Positions 7,005 through 15,022 of a stretch of 18,340 nucleotides of DNA are shown in pieces. The first letter of the stretch is position 1. Each line of letters begins with the position of its first letter. A program made the position numbers and the translations under genes. The DNA comes from Clostridiales bacterium (GTDB lineage Bacteria > Bacillota > Clostridia > Christensenellales > Aristaeellaceae): assembly GCA_004556985.1 (NCBI GenBank), contig SFFC01000036.1:1-18340 (forward strand). Direction: 5' to 3'. A model generated the notes under the pieces. It saw only the letters and a program-made list of their open reading frames with translations. It was not told where the DNA came from and made no database searches.

Positions 7005-8184
7005 GGCTTTGTCTGCCAAGCATCTCCCGATATACCGCTTCGGTCCGCTCCGCGTTCCTCTCCCATGTCAGCGCCCGGGCGTCCTGCCGTCCACGCTCGC
7101 GCAGCGCGGCATAGGCTGCCCTGTCCTCAAAGACGGCGCGCATGACGCGCCGCGTCTCCCCGATGTCCCCAGCGGGGACGAGGAAGCCGTTTTCGCCGTC
7201 CGTGATCGTGTCCTCAATGCCCTCGCCCTTTGCGCCCACGGCGATACAGCCCGCCGCCATCGCCTCGATGTAGACGATGCCGTAGCCCTCGCCCCAGCTC
7301 GGGAGCACGAAGAGATCGCTCTGCGCCATCCGCGAAAGCACCTCTTCGTGCGGCAATCCGCCTGTCAGCGTCACGCGGCCCTCAAGCCCCAGCTCGCCGA
7401 TTCTCGCGCGCAGCTGCGCCTCCATCTCGCCGATGCCGACGATCGTGAGCGTCGCGTCCGGGAATTCGTCCGCCAGGCCCGCAAAGGCCTCCAGCGTCCT
7501 GTCCATGCATTTGCGCGCCTTGAGCGTCCCCACGGAGATCACCGCGCGCGGCCGGTTATTGGTCTGCTGCGGGATCAGCGAGAGGTCGACGCCGTTTGGC
7601 ACGATCCGCGTCAGCCTCCCCTCGCCGCGGTAGGGCGCAACCCGCGAGAGCAGCAGCCCGGAGACCGCCATCAGCGCGTCCGCCTCCTGTGCGATGCGCA
7701 CGTTGCGCCTCCAGGGCGTCTCCCCGGGCTTGAAATAAGCAAAGATGTCCGTGCCATGTACCGTCAGCGCCATCGGAATGCCCAGCGCCCGCGCGACGAG
7801 GAGCCCCGCGTGCCCGTCCCGCGGCAGCATGTGCGCGTGGACGAGGTCAAAGGGCTTCTTCCTGTGCAGCCGTCTGGCGATGGGCAGCGCCGCGCGGGCT
7901 ATCATCCGCCCGCCCAAAAGGCGCTCCCCCGCGTTGCCCAGCGTCAGGCAGCGCGGATAGTATACCGGTATGCCGTCGGTGACAGCCTCCTTGGGCGTCG
8001 CGGCGGCGACGGCCGCCTGCGCCGGGCGAAGCCGCGCCATCATCGGCATGACCCCCACGCAGGAAATCACGACGACCTCGTGCCCCCGCGCGCGCAGCGC
8101 CTTCGCCTGCTCGTGCACATAGAAGCAGTAGGGGGAATTGTCCGCCTGCCGGTGAATCATCATCAATATGCGAAGCCCCGCCAT
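6991..8184 (-). CDS. Glycosyltransferase family 4 (GT-B fold), repeat-flanked
   Basis: The 397-residue protein has both GT-B halves. The N-terminal half starts AGLRILMMIHRQADNSPYCFYVHEQAKALRARGHEV (acceptor side), with DLVHAHMLPRDGHAG and LTVHGTDIFAY in the middle. The C-terminal half carries VPNGVD, ISVGTLKARKCMD and the retaining EX7E motif Glu299-Glu307 in WGEGYGIVYIEA. It would transfer one sugar from a nucleotide donor to the growing lipid-linked unit. The frame opens at 8241, but MAGLRIL at 8184 is the natural family start; a GGCAGG or AAAGG stretch precedes it at moderate distance, a weaker site than in neighbouring genes. Unlike its neighbours it is not overlapped or tightly spaced: 187 nt upstream and 143 nt downstream hold copies of the same repeat in opposite orientation. 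It ends in TAG under a hairpin. Confidence 0.9.
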   Translation of the reverse strand: MAGLRILMMIHRQADNSPYCFYVHEQAKALRARGHEVVVISCVGVMPMMARLRPAQAAVAAATPKEAVTDGIPVYYPRCLTLGNAGERLLGGRMIARAALPIARRLHRKKPFDLVHAHMLPRDGHAGLLVARALGIPMALTVHGTDIFAYFKPGETPWRRNVRIAQEADALMAVSGLLLSRVAPYRGEGRLTRIVPNGVDLSLIPQQTNNRPRAVISVGTLKARKCMDRTLEAFAGLADEFPDATLTIVGIGEMEAQLRARIGELGLEGRVTLTGGLPHEEVLSRMAQSDLFVLPSWGEGYGIVYIEAMAAGCIAVGAKGEGIEDTITDGENGFLVPAGDIGETRRVMRAVFEDRAAYAALRERGRQDARALTWERNAERTEAVYREMLGRQSPFQS

Positions 8185-8279
8185 ACGAACGCCTGCCTTT
8201 CCCCTGGAATTTTCTCCGATCAGTTCAATCAATTCAGGCATACTGCATCGTCAGGTATCGCTTCTCTCCCTGACTACAG

Positions 8280-8370
8280 TCTTTGATCGCTTCGCGAAAA
8301 GGAACCCTTGGGCTGCCGCCCAAACCTGCCTGAGGGATTTCATCCCTCAGACTCCCTTTTTCGCTTCGCG
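8280..8370. repeat. Palindrome-rich dispersed repeat, copy B (inverted relative to copy A)
   Basis: The plus strand runs from TCTTTGATC to CGCTTCGCG. It contains the hairpin TTGGGC-TGCC-GCCCAA (about 8309-8324) and the arms CTGAGGGAT / ATCCCTCAG (about 8330-8350). Its reverse complement matches copy A over about 85 bp. The 10-mer TCGCTTCGCG occurs twice, at 8287-8296 and 8361-8370, bounding a 64-bp core; copy A has only one of these. It ends one base from the TAA of the upstream GT4 gene. Beyond it, 8243-8279 holds an imperfect hairpin with arms GTCAGG / CCTGAC. Confidence 0.85.
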
Positions 8371-8371
8371 C

Positions 8372-9475
8372 TTATCCAATGCCCTGATACAGCGCCTTCC
8401 ATTGCGCCGCCACCTGCGGCCAGGCGTAGCGCGCCGCGCGCTCGATGCAGCGCGCCGAGCGCGCCTCGTAGTCCTGCGCGGCGTCGATCAGGCGCGCGGC
8501 CTGCTCGCCCACGTCGCCGCAGGCGACGGAGAAGCCGACCTCGCCCTCCCCAAACTGCCCGTCAAAGCCCTGTCCGCGCGTGTAGAGCACCGGCACGCCC
8601 TGGCTCATCGCCTCCAGATACACCATGCCGAACGTCTCCGCCTCGGAGGGCACGAGCAGCAGATCGCAGCCCGCGTAGAAGCGCTTCATCGCCTCGCGCC
8701 CCTCGATGCGCCCGCAGAGGCGGTCGCCCTCGCGCAGCTGCGCCTTGAGCGCCTCCTCGAGCGGGCCGCTGCCACAGGCAGCAAAGACAAACGGCCTGCC
8801 GCTTCTGTCCGCCGCCTCGTGTACGGCGGCGATCGCGTCGAGCGGCCGCTTTCTGCGGTTGTAAAGCCCCGCAAAGCCGACGCGCACCATTCCTTTTAGC
8901 GGCCCGCGCGGGCTGCCCGTCAGCCAGGCGGGGTCGATACCGTTGGGGATGACTGCCGTCCTGCCCCCGATGGCCGCCCTGTCCTTGTCATGAAGCCAGC
9001 CGGAGAGCACCTTGTCCCGCCCCGCCCCGCTCAGAAAGACGACGTGACTCGCCCCGCGCAGGATGGCGCGCGCCAGCGGGCGCAGGTGCGGCTCGTATTT
9101 GTAGATGACCTCGATGTCGCTGTATCGCAGCGTCACGATATAGGGGATGCCCGTGCGTGCGCTCAGCCGTCTGGCGATGGAGCCGTCCGTAAACAGCGTG
9201 TGCGCATGGATGAGCGTCACGCCGCTCAGGTTGATGCTCCGCTCGATCTCGGGGACGCTGCGCTGCGCCTTGCGGAAGAACAGCAGCGCGTCGCTCTTTT
9301 TGACCGTCAGCGCGGCGTGCGTTTCGACGCCCTCCGGCCGGTTTTTGCCGAGATTTGCGGCACTCTTTTCCGGCACGAAGACCGTCTGCGCGATACCCTC
9401 GCGCTTAAGCGCCTCAAAGAGCTGTGGGAAGACCGTCGAGCCCGCCAGATTGCAGCAGATGTGCAGGATCTTCAT
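8372..9475 (-). CDS. Glycosyltransferase family 4 (GT-B fold)
   Basis: The 367-residue product begins MKILHICCNLAGSTVFPQLFEAL, the usual N-terminal Rossmann strand and glycine-containing loop. LIHAHTLFTDGSIARRLS (88-105), VIPNGIDPAWL (175-185), RVGFAGLYNRRKRPLDAI (198-215) and the EX7E pair Glu280-Glu288 in EAETFGMVYLEAMSQGVPV mark a retaining GT4 enzyme. It acts in the cytoplasm on the lipid-linked glycan. The ATG overlaps the stop of the ExoA-like gene as ATGA (9472-9475), indicating translational coupling. The stop TAA is followed almost at once by repeat copy B. Donor sugar and linkage cannot be assigned. Confidence 0.92.
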   Translation of the reverse strand: MKILHICCNLAGSTVFPQLFEALKREGIAQTVFVPEKSAANLGKNRPEGVETHAALTVKKSDALLFFRKAQRSVPEIERSINLSGVTLIHAHTLFTDGSIARRLSARTGIPYIVTLRYSDIEVIYKYEPHLRPLARAILRGASHVVFLSGAGRDKVLSGWLHDKDRAAIGGRTAVIPNGIDPAWLTGSPRGPLKGMVRVGFAGLYNRRKRPLDAIAAVHEAADRSGRPFVFAACGSGPLEEALKAQLREGDRLCGRIEGREAMKRFYAGCDLLLVPSEAETFGMVYLEAMSQGVPVLYTRGQGFDGQFGEGEVGFSVACGDVGEQAARLIDAAQDYEARSARCIERAARYAWPQVAAQWKALYQGIG

Positions 9476-10518
9476 GTCCTCTGCTCCTTCTTGATCCCGC
9501 CCGTCGTATCGCGCGAGCGGTCCTCGCGCAGGAAGGCGGGCAGCGCCGTGATGCCGCGCAGCGAGCCAAAGCCGTAGGCGAAATGGAACGCCGGGTAGAG
9601 GATGACCTCCACCGGGAAAAACCGCCAGCCCTTTTCCTTGGCGATGGTATAGGCATAGAAGAAGTCAAGCAGCAGATACGCGCCCCATTCGAGCGCCAGC
9701 AGCCCGCCAAAGAGCATGCTGCGCGTGAGCAGCGTCAGCAGCACGAGCAGGATCGTCGAGAGCACGAACGCCAGCGGCACGAAATGCCGCACGCCCATCG
9801 AGCCGGGCACCAGCGTCATCGTGATCACGTTCCATTTGCCGTTCATGAAGCCCATTTTCATGATGCCGCGTATCGTGTCCCGGCAGTAATAGAGCACGCG
9901 GATGTTGTGGTTGAGATAGATCTTCCCGCCGCTCTTGCGGATGCGGAAGTTGAGCTCGTTGTCCTGGTTGCGCGTCATGCGCTCGTCAAACCCGCCGATG
10001 CGCTCAAACAACGCGCGTTTGTAGCAGCCGAAGGGCACGGTATCGACATAGCCGTCCTCCTTCGTCAGGCGGTAGGTCGCGTTGCCCACGCCCAGCGGCG
10101 TGCGCAGCATCTCGGCGATGGCCTCGCCCATGAAGCCGCGCCCGCGCGTCTCAAAGACGCCGCCGGCGTTGTCGCAGTCCTGAGTGAGCAGCGTCTCCAC
10201 GGACAGGCGGACGTAGTCCTCGGGATACTCCGCGTGCGCGTCAAGCCGGACGATAACCTCGCCGCGGCTCTCGCGGATGCCGATGTTCATCGCGTAGGGC
10301 ACCGTGCGGTTCGGGTTGTCGAGCACGACGATCTGCGGATGCGCCTTCTGCAGCTCGTGCAGCAGCGCCACCGTGCGATCCTCCGAGCGGCCGTCCACAA
10401 AGAGGACCTCCATCAGCTCCGCCGGATAGTCCTGCGCGAAGATGGACGCCACACACGCCTCAATATACTTTTCCTCGTTGCGCACGGGCAGAATGACCGA
10501 AATGAAAGGCAGCTGCAT
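9472..10518 (-). CDS. ExoA-like glycosyltransferase family 2 with C-terminal membrane helices
   Basis: The 348-residue protein begins PFISVILPVRNEEKYIEACV. VDGRSEDRT (41-49) holds the nucleotide-binding Asp, VRLDAHAEYP (90-99) is the DxD-like metal site in the form typical of ExoA of succinoglycan synthesis, and NQDNELNFRIRKSGGKI (184-200) corresponds to the acceptor/base motif. Three hydrophobic segments follow at about 243-265, 268-290 and 301-320, so the catalytic domain is held at the membrane. It is the first gene after the promoter at 10563-10571, with GGGGA about 8 nt before ATG. Family 2 enzymes of this type often add an early sugar to the undecaprenyl-linked primer; that order is inferred. 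It overlaps the following GT4 gene by 4 nt. Confidence 0.9.
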   Translation of the reverse strand: MQLPFISVILPVRNEEKYIEACVASIFAQDYPAELMEVLFVDGRSEDRTVALLHELQKAHPQIVVLDNPNRTVPYAMNIGIRESRGEVIVRLDAHAEYPEDYVRLSVETLLTQDCDNAGGVFETRGRGFMGEAIAEMLRTPLGVGNATYRLTKEDGYVDTVPFGCYKRALFERIGGFDERMTRNQDNELNFRIRKSGGKIYLNHNIRVLYYCRDTIRGIMKMGFMNGKWNVITMTLVPGSMGVRHFVPLAFVLSTILLVLLTLLTRSMLFGGLLALEWGAYLLLDFFYAYTIAKEKGWRFFPVEVILYPAFHFAYGFGSLRGITALPAFLREDRSRDTTGGIKKEQRT

Positions 10519-10562
10519 GCTCTGTTCCCCACTTTATCGGAATAATCGGAAAGGATCAGTTT

Positions 10563-10571
10563 ATTATACCA
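10563..10571 (-). promoter_or_regulatory. Promoter of the polysaccharide operon (extended -10)
   Basis: On the minus strand TGGTATAAT gives a perfect -10 hexamer with a TGn extension. The -35 position, 17 nt upstream, reads only TTTTCT, a poor match, so recognition would rest on the extended -10. Expected start is near 10556, giving a ~38-nt leader before the ATG at 10518. It sits right behind two terminators, which isolates the operon. Confidence 0.7.
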
Positions 10572-10584
10572 CAACCCCCGTATA

Positions 10585-10630
10585 AAGAAAAGGCCAAACG
10601 GCGGCCTGAGGCTGCTTCCGCAGGCCGCCG
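10585..10630 (-). terminator. Second of two tandem intrinsic terminators
   Basis: A perfect 10-bp inverted repeat, CGGCGGCCTG (10599-10608) and CAGGCCGCCG (10621-10630), is followed on the minus strand by TTTGGCCTTTTCTTT. The T-rich stretch is broken by GGCC, so it is weaker than the first terminator; it acts as a backstop. Confidence 0.65.
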
Positions 10631-10631
10631 C

Positions 10632-10664
10632 AAAAAAGGAGCCGCCCCCAGCGGGGACGGCTCC
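10632..10664 (-). terminator. First of two tandem intrinsic terminators, after the GT-C fusion gene
   Basis: On the minus strand a GGAGCCG/CGGCTCC stem extended by CCCC/GGGG after one mismatch (loop of 3 nt) runs straight into six T residues. It starts 7 nt after the stop codon of the large glycosyltransferase gene and ends the rbgA-rnhB-yraN-GT transcription unit. Confidence 0.85.
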
Positions 10665-10670
10665 GAAGCC

Positions 10671-13600
10671 TCAGTACCACATCCAGTTCTTGAACCAGCT
10701 CATCGCGTCGCACCAGGCGCGCGGCACCTCCAGCCCGGAGGCCAGCGGATAAAAGCCGGCAAACAGCGCGGCGGCAAGGATCACCAGCAGCACGGCCAGC
10801 GCAAGCGCCGCGCGCGGCCGCTTCCTGTCCAGATACCGCAGCGCCTGCGCCGTCGCCGCGATGATCCAGGGCACGCTGGCGAAGTAGTGATAGATAAACG
10901 TGAGACGCGAGACGAGCATCCACGGCACATAGCCCGAGAGGAACGCCACGGCGATGACCGGCATCGCGCGGTCGTATTCGTCCTCCCGCCCGGAAATCGC
11001 CCGCAGCGCCGGCAGCGCGTTGCGCCAGACGCTGTAAAATAGCACGAAGAGGATCGCCGCCAGCCCCGTCCACCAGACGGCCGGGTTGCCGAACGCCATG
11101 ATCGAGGAGGCCATGCCCGCGCCCTTGAAGTCCGCGCTGTAATACCACATCGGCTTCACGATCAGCGGCCACTCGTACCAGGGCGAGGCGAAGTAGTGCT
11201 CCGCGACGAGGTTCTTGTGGTATTCGAACATCGTCACCTGCGCGCTCCAAATCCGCTCAAACGTCCGCAGGTTCCATTGGATTTCGCCGTAATAGCGCAG
11301 ATACGGAATGTAGCTGAGCACATAGATGACCACCGGCACGGCCACGAAGAACACGCAGCAGGCCGCGATCGTCAGCGCGCCGTTTCTCGCAAAGAGATTC
11401 GCCGCGCGCGCGAACGCCGGATGCTCGTCCCTGTGCGCCCCGGCATAGACGCTCTGACGCCAGAGCGAATAGAACCGCGCGAAGAAGAGAACCGCCAGCC
11501 CCACCGCGCCGTAGCAGCCGATCCATTTGCTCGCGATCGCCAGCCCCATGCAGGCGCCCGAGAGCGCCAGCGGCACGAGCGTGTCCCGCAGCCGCTGATG
11601 GTAAAAGCTCATCTGCATCCAGCGCGCCATCAGCATGAACATCAGCATCATGAACAGCACCGGGAAGGAGTCGATCGTCGCGATGCGCGTCTGCGTGAAG
11701 TGCATGCAGTCAAGCGCGAGCAGCAGCGCGCAGAGCGCCGCCCAGCGCGTCCTGTGGAACAGCTGCATCGCCAGCAGGTAGATCGCCGGGATCATCAGCA
11801 CGCCGCACAGCGCGCCCGCAAACCGCCACGCGAACGGCGTCATGCCCATCAGGCGGATGCACCAGCTCATGAACACTTTGCCAAGCGGCGGATGCGTCGT
11901 CTCGTAGGTCGCCAGGCCGTGCGCGTGCTCGTAGCCCGTGCGCGCGTGGTAGATCTCGTCAAAGTACATGCTGTTGTAGTACGAGGGAACCTCCGGCACG
12001 GCGTCCTGCTCGTCGATGAGCTTCTCCGCGTCGTCGCCGCGCCCCTCGAGCGCGCCCTGCGCACTCACCAGCGTCATGGGCAGGGCATTTCCCTCTCCGT
12101 CGACCGCGGCGATCTCCCAGAGCGCGGAGCCCGCGCCCTTGAAGGTCACGCGCAGGCAGCGCCCCGTGAAGGAGAGCATGCCGCCGCTCGCCCCCGTGAC
12201 GGCGCCGCTTTCGTCGGTCTTCGGCGTGCGCAGCGCGAGCCACTTGAAGCACTCGCCCCGGTCAAAGAAGGCATCCGTCTCCGGCCCATAGGTCACGCCG
12301 TCCTGCGATACCGCGAAGGAGAATTGCGTGTCCGAGATGCCGCCGTAATAATAGATGTGAAAGTCCTCCTGCGTCTGTCCGAGATCGAAGACGACGCTCT
12401 CCCCTGCCGCCGTGGAGGTGTAACCGGTCTGCGGCGCGCTCGTCGCGCCCAGGTTCCAAAAGGCGATGGCCGCATAGGCCGCCGTGATGGCCAGCAGGAT
12501 CGCCGCGTCCCTTCGCGTCAGGTGCAGCCTGTAGTCCTTGGGCTGCAGCAGCTCCTCACGCATCCGCCGGTCTGCCGCGAAGATGGGCTCGCCATCCTCC
12601 TGCGCGGCCGTCTCCCGCGCGCGCGGCGCGGGCAGCGGCACGGGCGCCCGCCCCAGCGAGAGTGAAGCCGCCGTGAAGGCCGTCAGCCCCGCCGCCAAAA
12701 GCTGTACGACGGAGAGCAGCATACCCAGCCATTCGTTGGGCGCGATCAGGTACTTGAGCGCGAGCACGACGCCGATGTTGACCGCCGAGGCCGCGCTTGA
12801 GAGCACGGCGGAGAGCAGCAGCCGCGCGTCGCCCGTCTCCACATAGGCCAGCAGCAGCAGCGCCAGCGCGGGCAGAATGTATCGCTCGTGCATCTTCGTG
12901 CCCAGCGCGAAGACGAGCTGCAGCGTCAGCGCGCTGGCGAGCAGCAGCCGGCTGCGCCCCTGGCCGCGCAGGTAGACCGCGATGCCGGCCGCAAAGGCGA
13001 GCATCATCAGCGCGACACCCAGCTGCCCGTAGGTGACGGGGCCGAGCACGCTCTTCGCGTTCTCCGCCCAGTTGCCGCCCAGCAGGTACATGAGGTTGCC
13101 GGTGGAGAGCGTCGCGTAGTCGTAGCTGCTCAGCGTCTCGACGTATTTGTCCACGAGCCACAGCGGCGAGGCCTGCTTCACCGAGAACGGCAGCGCGATG
13201 GCCAGCGTCACGCCCACGCCCGCCAGCAGGCCCAGCAGCACGCTGCGGCGCGTCCTGCTTTTCTCCTGCGCCTCCATGCCCCGGCCAATGACGTCGCGCA
13301 CAAGCGCCGCGATGCCCAGCGGCACGAGCAGGCCCGCCTGCGGCTTGGTCAGCACGGCCAGCGCAAACAGCGCGATGGCCGCCGTCCATCTGCCCTCCTT
13401 CGCCGCAAGCAGCATCAGCACCAGCAGCAGCGCGAGCACGGCGTCGATCTGCCCCCAGCAGGCGCCGGTCAGTACATACGCCGGGTTCAGCGCCATCAGC
13501 GCGGCGATGCCCAGCGCGGCGCGCCCGCCGAGCCTCTTTTGGGAGGCCGCGAACATCAAAAGCGCGAGCGCGATGTCGCAGGCGATGGGCGCCGTCTTGA

Positions 13601-14612
13601 TCAGGAACTGCCCCTCCATACTGCCAAGCGAGAGGCCCAGCAGCCGGGCAAGCAGCCCCTGCGCGCCCAGCACGAGCAGATAGGCCGGCGGATAGTCGCA
13701 GAAATAGCCCTCTTCATAGAAGTTCGCCGGGCCGGAGGCGGCCATCTTCCCCGCCCACGCGCCATAGCAGCCCATGTCGACGTCATACCCCGGCACGACC
13801 GCCGCCAGCACGAGCCGCAGCACGGCCGCCACCGCGATCAGCGCGGCCAGCGCCGGATAGACCCGGCGCATCTCCCGGCTGTCTGCCAGCATAAAGCGCG
13901 CGATGAGCAGCGCCGCGAGCAGGTAGATCGCTGCGATGCCCGCCTGTGCGGGGATCGGGGAGGCGGAGCCGCTCTGCGCCTTCTGCTCCTTCTGCGGCGC
14001 GGGCGTCGCGATGTCAAGCACGCTCGCCCCGACGGGCGCCTTCTCCACCTGCTCCAGGCAGGCGTCCGCAAACCAGGCGCGGCCCGTGTTCTCCGCGCCG
14101 TAGCCGCCCAGGCGCAGGCAGACGGTCGCCTCGCGCTGATCCTTGCCCGTCTGCGCGTAGAGCGTGACCGTCGTCCATGCCCCGTCCGTGTCGTAGACGC
14201 TCTCGCTCGTGCCGTAGATGTTCAGGAACGAGACGTTCGCGCCGGTCTTCGCCGGGTCGATGCCCTCCGCGCGCACGCGGGCGGTCAGCCGGTAAGTCGC
14301 GTTGGGGCGCACGGCGACGGTCTGCTCAAAGCGCGCGTCGTTCTCCGCCGCATTCTCGATGAGCACAGCGTGCGTCCCGTCCTCAAGCGTCACAGCCTCC
14401 AGATACGACGCGCCGGCGCTCGTCACCCACATGCCCTTCTCCCAGCCGTCGGGCATGTCCCCGGTCACGGCCGAAAAGTCGCCGTTTGTGAGCAGGTTGC
14501 CCTGTGCGGCGGGCTCGTCCTCCCGGCCGCACAGCGCCCAAACGCCCAGCAGAGCAAGCACGGCCGCCAGCAGCAGCGCGAGCATCACGCGCCCTTGCTT
14601 CCCGTTTTTCAT
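10671..14612 (-). CDS. Giant fused membrane glycosyltransferase: CBM-like domain, GT-C domain, discoidin-like domain, PMT-like GT39 domain
   Basis: The 1313-residue protein has a signal anchor (8-27), then a CBM4/9-like beta-sandwich (about 38-192, opening NLLTNGDFSAVTGDMPDGW). A first polytopic GT-C unit (about 222-655) has the loop-1 acidic motif GYDVDMG (Asp277/Asp279), DYPPAYLL and MHERYILP (574-581). A charged cytosolic linker (656-698) follows. A second GT-C unit (about 702-1313) resembles protein O-mannosyltransferase: FDEIYHA (Asp885-Glu886), THPPLGK (906-912) and FIYHYFASVPW (1239-1249). Its first outer loop carries an inserted discoidin-like domain (about 724-850). GT-C enzymes use polyprenyl-phosphate sugars on the outer membrane face. 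Two complete catalytic units in one chain suggest consecutive transfers, or transfer plus a binding partner. ATG follows GGAGG by 7-8 nt, 27 nt after yraN. Acceptor, protein or glycan, is unknown. Confidence 0.85.
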   Translation of the reverse strand: MKNGKQGRVMLALLLAAVLALLGVWALCGREDEPAAQGNLLTNGDFSAVTGDMPDGWEKGMWVTSAGASYLEAVTLEDGTHAVLIENAAENDARFEQTVAVRPNATYRLTARVRAEGIDPAKTGANVSFLNIYGTSESVYDTDGAWTTVTLYAQTGKDQREATVCLRLGGYGAENTGRAWFADACLEQVEKAPVGASVLDIATPAPQKEQKAQSGSASPIPAQAGIAAIYLLAALLIARFMLADSREMRRVYPALAALIAVAAVLRLVLAAVVPGYDVDMGCYGAWAGKMAASGPANFYEEGYFCDYPPAYLLVLGAQGLLARLLGLSLGSMEGQFLIKTAPIACDIALALLMFAASQKRLGGRAALGIAALMALNPAYVLTGACWGQIDAVLALLLVLMLLAAKEGRWTAAIALFALAVLTKPQAGLLVPLGIAALVRDVIGRGMEAQEKSRTRRSVLLGLLAGVGVTLAIALPFSVKQASPLWLVDKYVETLSSYDYATLSTGNLMYLLGGNWAENAKSVLGPVTYGQLGVALMMLAFAAGIAVYLRGQGRSRLLLASALTLQLVFALGTKMHERYILPALALLLLAYVETGDARLLLSAVLSSAASAVNIGVVLALKYLIAPNEWLGMLLSVVQLLAAGLTAFTAASLSLGRAPVPLPAPRARETAAQEDGEPIFAADRRMREELLQPKDYRLHLTRRDAAILLAITAAYAAIAFWNLGATSAPQTGYTSTAAGESVVFDLGQTQEDFHIYYYGGISDTQFSFAVSQDGVTYGPETDAFFDRGECFKWLALRTPKTDESGAVTGASGGMLSFTGRCLRVTFKGAGSALWEIAAVDGEGNALPMTLVSAQGALEGRGDDAEKLIDEQDAVPEVPSYYNSMYFDEIYHARTGYEHAHGLATYETTHPPLGKVFMSWCIRLMGMTPFAWRFAGALCGVLMIPAIYLLAMQLFHRTRWAALCALLLALDCMHFTQTRIATIDSFPVLFMMLMFMLMARWMQMSFYHQRLRDTLVPLALSGACMGLAIASKWIGCYGAVGLAVLFFARFYSLWRQSVYAGAHRDEHPAFARAANLFARNGALTIAACCVFFVAVPVVIYVLSYIPYLRYYGEIQWNLRTFERIWSAQVTMFEYHKNLVAEHYFASPWYEWPLIVKPMWYYSADFKGAGMASSIMAFGNPAVWWTGLAAILFVLFYSVWRNALPALRAISGREDEYDRAMPVIAVAFLSGYVPWMLVSRLTFIYHYFASVPWIIAATAQALRYLDRKRPRAALALAVLLVILAAALFAGFYPLASGLEVPRAWCDAMSWFKNWMWY

Positions 14613-14639
14613 GAATCAGCCTCCGAATCTTCGCCCGCG

Positions 14640-15011
14640 TCACACCATCGGGCCCTGATAAGGGAAAGCGTTCACGATGTGCGTCGTGCGCGTTCCCTGA
14701 ATCTCGATCACGTCAAACCGGGCTTGCCTGCCCATCAGGCCGTGCTTTATCATGTAGTGGATCGCGCCGCGGCAGATGCGCCGCTGCTTCTCCCGCGTGA
14801 CCGCCTCGCGCCCCGACGCGCCGCTTTTCGTGCGCGTCTTGACCTCGACGAAGACGATCACCGCGCCGTCCCGCGCGATGAGGTCGATCTCCGCGCCGGG
14901 CGCGACGTAGTTGTGCGCGAGGATGTCGTAGCCCTTGTCCCGCAGCAGCTGCTCGGCGCGCACCTCGCCCAGCGCGCCGCTTCTGCGGGAAGCGCCCGCG
15001 TCCCTGTCCAT
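14640..15011 (-). CDS. yraN: UPF0102 / YraN family putative endonuclease-like protein
   Basis: The 123-residue protein matches YraN in size and layout. GALGEVRAEQLLRDKGYDILAHNY (12-35) is followed by GAEIDLIARDG (39-49) and VFVEVKTRTKSG (53-64). Glu16, Asp43, Glu56 and Lys58 form a PD-(D/E)XK-type nuclease site; the biological substrate of the family is not established. The start MDRDAGAS at 15011 is preferred because it leaves 11 nt after the rnhB stop and gives the family length, though the preceding GGGGGCGG is a loose ribosome binding site. Longer in-frame starts would run into rnhB. Its position after rbgA and rnhB is the conserved Firmicutes order. Confidence 0.9.
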   Translation of the reverse strand: MDRDAGASRRSGALGEVRAEQLLRDKGYDILAHNYVAPGAEIDLIARDGAVIVFVEVKTRTKSGASGREAVTREKQRRICRGAIHYMIKHGLMGRQARFDVIEIQGTRTTHIVNAFPYQGPMV

Positions 15012-15022
15012 GCCCGCCCCCG

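Noticed and set aside
6848..7066. Longer N-terminus for the polymerase, reading through repeat copy A
   Set aside because: The extension would encode the repeat and the end of the upstream gene; a good ribosome binding site supports the start at 6847.
5684..8286. Plus-strand open frames of 438 and 435 codons opposite the polymerase and GT4 genes
   Set aside because: They are antisense shadows: Arg-rich, without family motifs or ribosome binding sites, and one runs through repeat copy A as if it were coding.
6876..8370. Insertion sequence or transposon carrying the GT4 gene
   Set aside because: No transposase, no target-site duplication outside the repeats and no typical terminal inverted ends are visible; cassette origin is kept only as a hypothesis.
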